From positions 1 through 7,827 of the forward strand of contig JAADFS010000049.1 of NCBI GenBank assembly GCA_013152795.1: a stretch of DNA of 7,827 nucleotides. Direction: 5' to 3'. The translations under genes were made by a program, and so were the position numbers. The notes beneath the pieces are model-generated. The model was given only the letters and a program-made list of their open reading frames with translations, was not told the origin of the DNA and ran no database searches. Every line of letters begins with the position of its first letter. Within the stretch, counting starts at the first letter, position 1. The DNA is from Deferribacteres bacterium. GTDB lineage: Bacteria; Nitrospirota; Thermodesulfovibrionia; UBA6902. Shown in pieces: positions 1-4,355 of this stretch.

Positions 1-590
1 TTCAGCGTGTCTTTCATGGCCTTGTCCATGGACAGCCTTGAACCGGTTATTCCGGTGATGGATACATAGTATATAAATCCGGTCGATACACCGGCTACCT
101 TGGTGATTCTGTCCTTTGTGCTTGTAGGGGCGAGGAGGAAGACGGTGTCAAGGCCGTATCGCCCTGCAAGTCCGGTTAATTCGCCGGCTTCCTCAGGGAT
201 CAGATCAGGGATTATCACGCCGTCGACACCTGATTTGACCGCCTCCCTGATGAACCGCCTAAGGCCGAGTTTAAAAACAGGATTGAAATATGTCATCAGT
301 ATCAGGGGTATACCGGAGTATTGCCTTATCTCCCTTACAAGACCGAGGACTTTTTTCAGTGTCGTCCCCTGCTGCAGCGAGCGCTCCGCCGCCCTCTGTA
401 TGGTCGGCCCGTCAGCAAGCGGGTCGCTGAAAGGGACACCGATCTCGATAATATCCGCCCCTGATTTTTCAAGGTCGATGACAAATTTTTTCGTGGCTTC
501 CAGGGAGGGGTCACCTGCCATTATGTATGGTATGAGTGCCTTTTTCCCTGTTCTCCTTAAATCTTCAAAAACCTGTTCTATCCTGCTCAT
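1..590 (-). CDS. trpA: Tryptophan synthase alpha chain, C-terminus cut by window edge
   Basis: TrpA cleaves indole-3-glycerol phosphate to indole and glyceraldehyde-3-phosphate, and passes the indole to TrpB through the complex's tunnel in the cytoplasm. I translated the complement from the ATG at 590-588. It starts MSRIEQVFEDLRRTGKKALI and gives 196 residues before the window ends, so about 70 of the usual ~265-270 are missing. The family signature EIGVPFSDPLADGPTIQ places the catalytic residues at Glu49 and Asp60, the same numbers as in the enterobacterial enzyme. PDL (128-130) and the SITGITGSR loop (177-185) are the expected active-site loops of the TIM barrel. No stop or frameshift is visible. 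There is no clear Shine-Dalgarno before the ATG. The gene lies 238 bp downstream of trpB, an unusually wide gap that is filled by a repeat element. Identity is very secure. Confidence 0.97.
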   Translation of the reverse strand, partial: MSRIEQVFEDLRRTGKKALIPYIMAGDPSLEATKKFVIDLEKSGADIIEIGVPFSDPLADGPTIQRAAERSLQQGTTLKKVLGLVREIRQYSGIPLILMTYFNPVFKLGLRRFIREAVKSGVDGVIIPDLIPEEAGELTGLAGRYGLDTVFLLAPTSTKDRITKVAGVSTGFIYYVSITGITGSRLSMDKAMKDTL

Positions 591-606
591 TTTATAAAGG
601 TGTTTG

Positions 607-830
607 TACCTTATACTTACAGTGTCAAAAAGCATCGCCTGCGGGCAAGGGAGGCTGCCGGAAAAGCTTTATCTGCGATTCCTTCAGGAAATATTCTGCA
701 CAGCATATTGACGTCTTTTGGAATTTCACTCTTTATTTTTCCTGCAATAAAGACATATTTCCAATATACCATCGCTTTATAAAGGTTTTACGGCAGCCTG
801 CCTTGCCGGTTTATGCAACATTTAAGGTTT
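607..830. repeat. Dispersed inverted-repeat element, long copy between trpB and trpA
   Basis: Both ends match the element seen complete at 7082-7179. The right end reads TTATGCAACATTTAAGGTT (811-829), the inverse of the family's left end. The left part (614-645) matches the family's other end, including CATCGCCTGCGGGCA. TACCTTA occurs at 607-613 just before a second near-copy of the terminus. Between the ends lie about 110 extra bases (roughly 667-780) absent from the 98-bp copy, bounded by the 7-bp direct repeat GCTTTAT (666-672 and 774-780). This suggests an insertion, or an ancestral longer form. On the minus strand 617-772 reads as a 51-codon frame starting MVYWKYVF; it overlaps the element and I do not call it a gene. 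The element's right end reaches the trpB stop codon (829-831). A weak extended -10-like TGGTATATT (complement of 763-771) could serve trpA. Confidence 0.7.
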
Positions 831-2031
831 ATAAGTTTATGCCTTTTATCCTTGCCGCTTCCTGCACATCCTTGTCACCCCTGCCAGAGAGGTTTACTAT
901 GATTATCGATTTCTTACTCATTTTTGATGCCGTCTTTACCGCCTCCGCAATCGCGTGGGCGGATTCAAGCGCGGGGATTATCCCTTCGGTTCTGCTAAGG
1001 AGTTCAAATGCCTTAAGTGCTTCCTTATCCGTGGCATAGGTATACCGGACTTTTTCAATATCCCTCAGATAACAGTGTTCAGGCCCTACGGATGCATAAT
1101 CAAGCCCTGCCGAGACCGAGTGGGTGCCGAGAACGTTTCCGTCCCTGTCCTGAAGCAGGTAGCTCTTGCAGCCCTGGAAGATCCCGAGGGAACCGCCTGC
1201 AAAACGGGCTGCGTGCATACCTGTCCTTATACCGTGTCCTCCGGCTTCAACACCCGTCATTTTTATATTGTCTTTGAGAAAGGCATAGAAGAGGCCGATG
1301 GAATTGCTGCCCCCGCCGACACACGCAATAAGGCAGTCAGGCAGCCTCTGTTCGGCCTTCAGAATCTGCCGTCTTGCCTCTACCCCGATTATTGACTGGA
1401 AATCCCTTACCATGGCGGGGTAGGGGTGCGGCCCGAAAACCGTTCCCATGACATAATGTGTATTGCGCACATTCGTTGTCCAGTCCCTTAGCGCTTCGTT
1501 TATTGCATCCTTCAGGGTCTTTGAGCCGATGGATACCTCCGTGACCTTTGCGCCGAGCAGTCTCATCCTGAAGACGTTCAGCGCCTGGCGCCTGATGTCC
1601 TCTGAGCCCATGTATATTTCGCACTCAAGGCCTGTCAGTGCAGCGCCGGTTGCAGTAGCCACACCGTGCTGGCCCGCACCTGTTTCCGCAATAACCCTTG
1701 TTTTGCCCATTTTCCTGGCAAGCAGTGCCTGCGCCAGGGCATTGTTGATCTTGTGGGCACCGGTATGGCAGAGGTCTTCCCTTTTCAGGTATATCTTGGC
1801 TCCGCCCACATGTTCAGTCAGATTCCGGGCGAAATAAAGCGGCGTGGGTCTCCCGATAAAATCCCTCTGAAGCGATTTCAGTTCATTGAGAAATCCCCTG
1901 TCTTTTTTGTATTTCCCGTAGGCACGCTCAAGCTCGATAAGTGCGGGCATGAGGGTCTCAGGCACGAACCTACCGCCGTAAGGTCCGAAATGCCCTTTTC
2001 CGTCGGGCAGTTTATGGAATTTCTTATTCAT
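829..2031 (-). CDS. trpB: Tryptophan synthase beta chain
   Basis: TrpB is the PLP enzyme that condenses indole from TrpA with L-serine to give L-tryptophan. The 400-residue product has the normal length for the TrpB1 type. Visible hallmarks are the N-terminal GHFGPYGGRFVPETL (13-27), HTGAHKIN with the PLP-binding Lys94, ETGAGQHG (116-123) with the catalytic Glu116, the PLP-phosphate loop GGGSNS (239-244), GLDYASVGPEH (309-319), Glu356 in ALESAHA, and LSGRGDKD (381-388) with the pyridine-nitrogen serine Ser382. The ATG at 2031 lies the usual distance before the first conserved block, so the start is well placed although no Shine-Dalgarno precedes it. It lies 175 bp downstream of the PLD-like gene and 238 bp upstream of trpA. 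A good extended -10 promoter in the upstream gap suggests its own transcription start. No damage is seen. Confidence 0.98.
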   Translation of the reverse strand: MNKKFHKLPDGKGHFGPYGGRFVPETLMPALIELERAYGKYKKDRGFLNELKSLQRDFIGRPTPLYFARNLTEHVGGAKIYLKREDLCHTGAHKINNALAQALLARKMGKTRVIAETGAGQHGVATATGAALTGLECEIYMGSEDIRRQALNVFRMRLLGAKVTEVSIGSKTLKDAINEALRDWTTNVRNTHYVMGTVFGPHPYPAMVRDFQSIIGVEARRQILKAEQRLPDCLIACVGGGSNSIGLFYAFLKDNIKMTGVEAGGHGIRTGMHAARFAGGSLGIFQGCKSYLLQDRDGNVLGTHSVSAGLDYASVGPEHCYLRDIEKVRYTYATDKEALKAFELLSRTEGIIPALESAHAIAEAVKTASKMSKKSIIIVNLSGRGDKDVQEAARIKGINL

Positions 2032-2060
2032 AATTGTTGTATAAACTAATTATAGCCGTT

Positions 2061-2095
2061 GAACTCAGAACCTGTACCTCGCAACCCGGAACTCT
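2061..2095. repeat. Degenerate 7-bp tandem repeat
   Basis: Five consecutive heptamers read GAACTCA, GAACCTG, TACCTCG, CAACCCG and GAACTCT, loosely following NAACCCG. It lies in the trpB/PLD gap, directly next to the dispersed-element end at 2099-2121. Degenerate heptamers of this kind are common in bacterial intergenic DNA. The period is visible but the units are diverged, so this could be chance enrichment. Confidence 0.4.
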
Positions 2096-2098
2096 CCC

Positions 2099-2121
2099 GC
2101 CATTTATGCAACATTAAGGTA
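2099..2121. repeat. Dispersed element, one clear end in the PLD/trpB gap
   Basis: The complement of these 23 bases (TACCTTAATGTTGCATAAA followed by TGGC) is identical to 7085-7107, the left end of the complete copy downstream of the FG-GAP gene. The hairpin arm that follows is only half kept: the complement reads GGCGGGAGAG and then TTCCGGG, so the pairing arm is degraded. A possible partner end, TAATTGTTGTATAAAC at 2031-2046, resembles the same terminus and abuts the trpB start codon. If it is real, the element spans 2031-2121, about 91 bp, close to the 98 bp of the complete copy. Confidence 0.7.
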
Positions 2122-2140
2122 TTTTATTTTACAGGGCAAT

Positions 2141-2149
2141 ATTATATCA
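2141..2149 (-). promoter_or_regulatory. Extended -10 promoter for trpB (and trpA)
   Basis: The complement reads TGATATAAT: a perfect TATAAT hexamer (2146-2141) preceded by the TGn of extended -10 promoters. No good TTGACA lies 16-18 bases further upstream, which is tolerated at extended -10 sites. Transcription would start near 2134 and give a leader of about 100 nt that carries the dispersed-element end at 2121-2099. This would uncouple trpBA from trpF and the PLD gene. Confidence 0.5.
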
Positions 2150-2206
2150 CAGCGCCCGGAAATAACGATAGGAGGCGATATACAGTTTGAAATACCGGTT
2201 TCGGAA

Positions 2207-3391
2207 TTACAGTTTTTTCAGTATCAGATAAAAGAACTTTTCGAGTATCTTCTGGTAAAGCGGGCGCTGCGCCCATGTCTCAGGGTCTATCCTGACCGAA
2301 TTCTGCAGATCACTGTAAAACGTATCAATCATCTGTTTCGCGAAGCCGGTATCAAGAATTCCCACATTGCTTTCCTCGTTTCTCCTCAGTGACTGAATAT
2401 CGAGATTGGTGGAGCCTATTATGCTCCAGCAGTCATCAAATACCGCTGTCTTGGAATGAAGCACCGAACCCTGGTAATTGTAAATTTCAATTCCGGCTTT
2501 GAGCAGCTTTGTATAATACGCCCTCCCCGCATAAAAAACCGACAGGACGTCAGACTCGCCGGGAAGCAGCAGCTTGAGGCTTACGCCCCTTCTGGCCGCC
2601 TGGATCAGCGCCCTCTGTATCCTGATGCCGGGGGTGAAATATGCCGTTGTTATAAATATCTGTTTTCTTGCGTTCCTGATGCTGTATATCAGCAGCCTCC
2701 TCATCCTCCTTCTTGCCCTGTGCGAGTTTGCAAATACAGGTATGACGGGCACCCCTTCTTGATGTGTGGTCCTGTGCACCGCCTTCCACTGAATCAGCCC
2801 GCCTTTCCACGTCTTCCAGCTTTTTCTGAACATGTTAAGCAGGGTGGAGGCTATCGGGCCCTCGAGGTAGATGCCTGTATCACGCCAGGTCTTTATTCTT
2901 TTCCGTAAATAACCGTGGTACTCGTCCGCAATGTTGAATCCGCCGACAAATGCCTTTTCTCCGTCAATCACCAGAAGCTTTTTGTGGTCGCGGTAGAGAT
3001 AGCCCCTGGGAGCTGACCATCTGAATGGATGTGAGGCCCTTATTTTCACTCCTTTTTTCCTGAGGTCCATCCAGAACCGCCGCGAGGTCAGAAAAGAGCC
3101 GAAGTGGTCGTAAAGCAGGTAAACATTGACGCCTTCGCCCGCCTTTTGTTTCAGGAGTTCGGCGACTTTTTTGCCGGTGTTGTCATCCTTGAAAATATAA
3201 AATTCGATACATATGATCTGACGTGCGGCCCTTATGCAGTCGAGTATCTCCTGAAAGGTCTCCTGCCCGCTTTTCAACAGACGCACCCTGTTGTTGGCGC
3301 TGAAGGGCATTCCCAGTATGTTTTCAATGACTGCTTTACTGAAAGCTGTTTCAGCCGTCATAATTAAGGAGTGCGGCGGCGGATTATCCAT
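2207..3391 (-). CDS. Phospholipase-D-family cardiolipin synthase (ClsB-like)
   Basis: This is a two-HKD PLD-superfamily enzyme. Numbered from the upstream GTG at 3397, HKD1 is H138-K140-D145 in HKKLLVIDG, followed by VGGFN, and HKD2 is H314-K316-D321 in LHSKTAVFD, followed by GSTN (328-331). All catalytic residues are present. There are no N-terminal transmembrane helices, and the ~394-residue length fits the soluble or peripheral ClsB/YbhO type rather than ClsA. Such enzymes condense phospholipids into cardiolipin by phosphatidyl transfer at the inner membrane. The exact substrate cannot be read from the sequence. I chose the ATG at 3391; GTG 3397 (two residues longer) and ATG 3361 are alternatives, and none has a strong Shine-Dalgarno. 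The ATG overlaps the trpF stop in ATGGATAA, so translational coupling is likely. A membrane-lipid gene between trpF and trpB is unusual. Confidence 0.88.
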   Translation of the reverse strand: MDNPPPHSLIMTAETAFSKAVIENILGMPFSANNRVRLLKSGQETFQEILDCIRAARQIICIEFYIFKDDNTGKKVAELLKQKAGEGVNVYLLYDHFGSFLTSRRFWMDLRKKGVKIRASHPFRWSAPRGYLYRDHKKLLVIDGEKAFVGGFNIADEYHGYLRKRIKTWRDTGIYLEGPIASTLLNMFRKSWKTWKGGLIQWKAVHRTTHQEGVPVIPVFANSHRARRRMRRLLIYSIRNARKQIFITTAYFTPGIRIQRALIQAARRGVSLKLLLPGESDVLSVFYAGRAYYTKLLKAGIEIYNYQGSVLHSKTAVFDDCWSIIGSTNLDIQSLRRNEESNVGILDTGFAKQMIDTFYSDLQNSVRIDPETWAQRPLYQKILEKFFYLILKKL

Positions 3392-4016
3392 AAGCACGAA
3401 AGGCTTTTCCGGCGCGTTCGATAAACAGTTTTAATTTAACGTGATCTTTTCGGCCTTTCTCGCTGCCTTCAACACCTGATGACACATCGACCCCGTAGGG
3501 ACGGACAATCTTTATCGCTTCTTCCACATTCCCCGGATCAAGCCCCCCAGCAAGAATGATCCTGCCGAACTTCTTTGCTTCAACTGCAATCTCCCAGTTG
3601 AATGTCTCCCCGGTGCCACCGATTGCAGAAGGGGAATATGTGTCAAGGAGAAATGCGGACACGTTCCGGTACTGCCTCAGGATTTCAATATCAGCCCGGT
3701 GCTTCACCCTGACGGCTTTAATGATTTTCCTGCCGGCATTCCTGCATTTATCCGGAGATTCGGAACCGTGAAGCTGTATCACATCAAGTCCTGCATAAGA
3801 TGCGATTTTCTCCATCTCCCGGATTTCTTCATCCACAAACACACCAACCGTGGTTATAAACGGCGGTAGGGATGAGATAATGGTTTTTGCGGTTTCGGGA
3901 GTCACCGCGCGGGGACTTTTATGATAGAAGACAAAACCTACGGCGTCAGCGCCGTACCGGACAGCAGCAAGCGCATCTTCAGTATTGGTGATTCCGCATA
4001 TCTTTACAGTGCCCAT
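3384..4016 (-). CDS. trpF: Phosphoribosylanthranilate isomerase
   Basis: TrpF carries out the Amadori rearrangement of N-(5'-phosphoribosyl)anthranilate to CdRP, the third step of tryptophan synthesis. The 210-residue product is of normal length for the monofunctional TIM-barrel enzyme. KICGIT (5-10) carries the general base Cys7. LLDTYS (123-128) carries the general acid Asp125. GGTG (133-136), LAGGL (155-159) and VDVSSGVE (176-183) form the phosphate-binding end of the barrel. It is first in the cluster here, since the gene upstream is divergent, so trpC and the earlier genes must lie elsewhere. The 3' end overlaps the PLD-like gene. No Shine-Dalgarno is seen before the ATG, and a -10-like TAAAAT lies only ten bases upstream, so the message may be nearly leaderless. 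Confidence 0.96.
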   Translation of the reverse strand: MGTVKICGITNTEDALAAVRYGADAVGFVFYHKSPRAVTPETAKTIISSLPPFITTVGVFVDEEIREMEKIASYAGLDVIQLHGSESPDKCRNAGRKIIKAVRVKHRADIEILRQYRNVSAFLLDTYSPSAIGGTGETFNWEIAVEAKKFGRIILAGGLDPGNVEEAIKIVRPYGVDVSSGVEGSEKGRKDHVKLKLFIERAGKAFRAYG

Positions 4017-4025
4017 TTCGGATGT

Positions 4026-4031
4026 ATTTTA
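4026..4031 (-). promoter_or_regulatory. Possible -10 element of trpF
   Basis: The complement reads TGCTAAAAT, a five-of-six TATAAT match with an extended TGn. It lies in a very AT-rich stretch (4025-4072) that contains the palindrome TAATAATTATTA. A start 6-7 bases downstream would fall two or three bases before the trpF ATG, which fits the missing Shine-Dalgarno. The -35 match is poor, so this is tentative. Confidence 0.3.
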
Positions 4032-4096
4032 GCACAAAGATATGTTATTCTATAATAATAATTATTAATAATCAGCATTCAGCAACGCTACTACCG

Positions 4097-4156
4097 GTTA
4101 TTCAGCTTTTTATAAACCCCGAAATCGTGACACCGTTAATCGAAAAGCTGAATTAC
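4097..4156. repeat. 14-bp inverted repeat in the trpF/FG-GAP divergent region
   Basis: GTTATTCAGCTTTT (4097-4110) and AAAAGCTGAATTAC (4143-4156) are complementary at 13 of 14 positions, with an 11-bp perfect core and a 32-base loop. The heptamer ATTCAGC also occurs as an extra direct copy at 4077-4083, 23 bp from the one in the left arm. It could be an operator for either divergent gene or a transcript hairpin. There is no T-run to support a terminator. Confidence 0.45.
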
Positions 4157-4170
4157 ATGTTCATCAATAA

Positions 4171-4234
4171 ACCTTGATGTTGCATAAACAGGGCGGGAAA
4201 ACCCGCCGTCTGCGACAGGTTTATGCAACCTTAA
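4171..4234. repeat. Dispersed inverted-repeat element, short copy with GC hairpin
   Basis: The left end ACCTTGATGTTGCATAAAC (4171-4189) matches the family terminus. The right end GGTTTATGCAACCTTAA (4218-4234) is its inverse, so both ends face inward as terminal inverted repeats sharing GTTGCATAAAC. Between them lies a perfect hairpin, GGCGGG (4192-4197), AAAA, CCCGCC (4202-4207). The 98-bp copy at 7082 has GGCAGG, AGAG, CCTGCC in the same place: one pair changed from G-C to A-T on both sides. There is no T-tract, so it is not a standard terminator. Confidence 0.75.
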
Positions 4235-4298
4235 CTATATTAACTCACACAGGTTACGGACAAGCGTGCCCCCTGTTTTGAGGGAAAGACAGAAGGGT

Positions 4299-4343
4299 GG
4301 ATGCCGGTGGGCATTTCCGCTGCATGAGACAAATCCGGCATCC
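4299..4343 (+). promoter_or_regulatory. Inverted repeat and possible sigma-54 site before the FG-GAP gene
   Basis: GGATGCCGG (4299-4307) and CCGGCATCC (4335-4343) are perfect 9-bp arms around a 27-base loop. They end just before the ribosome binding site, so a transcript starting upstream could fold and affect translation. The loop also contains GGGCATTTCCGCTGCA (4309-4324), in which GG (4310-4311) and GC (4322-4323) are separated by exactly ten bases, as in -24/-12 sigma-54 promoters. If that is used, transcription starts near 4335 and the hairpin is not transcribed whole. The two readings compete and neither is proven. I could not match the fold to a known riboswitch. Confidence 0.35.
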
Positions 4344-4346
4344 CGG

Positions 4347-4351
4347 GGAGG
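4347..4351 (+). promoter_or_regulatory. Shine-Dalgarno that sets the FG-GAP gene start
   Basis: GGAGG, inside GGGGAGGA, lies four bases before the ATG at 4356. It is the strongest ribosome binding site in the window. It favours 4356 over the in-frame GTG at 4266, because only the ATG places a signal peptide directly at the N-terminus. Confidence 0.75.
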
Positions 4352-4355
4352 AACA

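Noticed and set aside
617..772. 51-codon minus-strand frame (MVYWKYVF...) as a small gene between trpB and trpA
   Set aside because: It lies inside the repeat element, has no visible ribosome binding site, and its C-terminal part is the shared element end. Kept only as a finding.
536..1039. Plus-strand frame over the trpA start, the gap and the trpB end
   Set aside because: It is antisense to two secure genes, with no ribosome binding site and no recognisable protein features.
4192..4207. GGCGGG/CCCGCC hairpin as an intrinsic terminator
   Set aside because: There is no T-run on either side, no gene ends nearby, and the same hairpin recurs inside another element copy.
4266..4355. N-terminal extension of the FG-GAP gene from GTG 4266
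   Set aside because: The ATG at 4356 has a strong GGAGG and is directly followed by a signal peptide. The extension would put 30 polar residues before it and covers the leader inverted repeat.
4256..4355. Known riboswitch (c-di-GMP or cobalamin type) upstream of the FG-GAP gene
   Set aside because: AAATCCGG and CCGGTG superficially recall the cobalamin consensus, but the conserved GCCACTG box is absent. No c-di-GMP-I core was found either.
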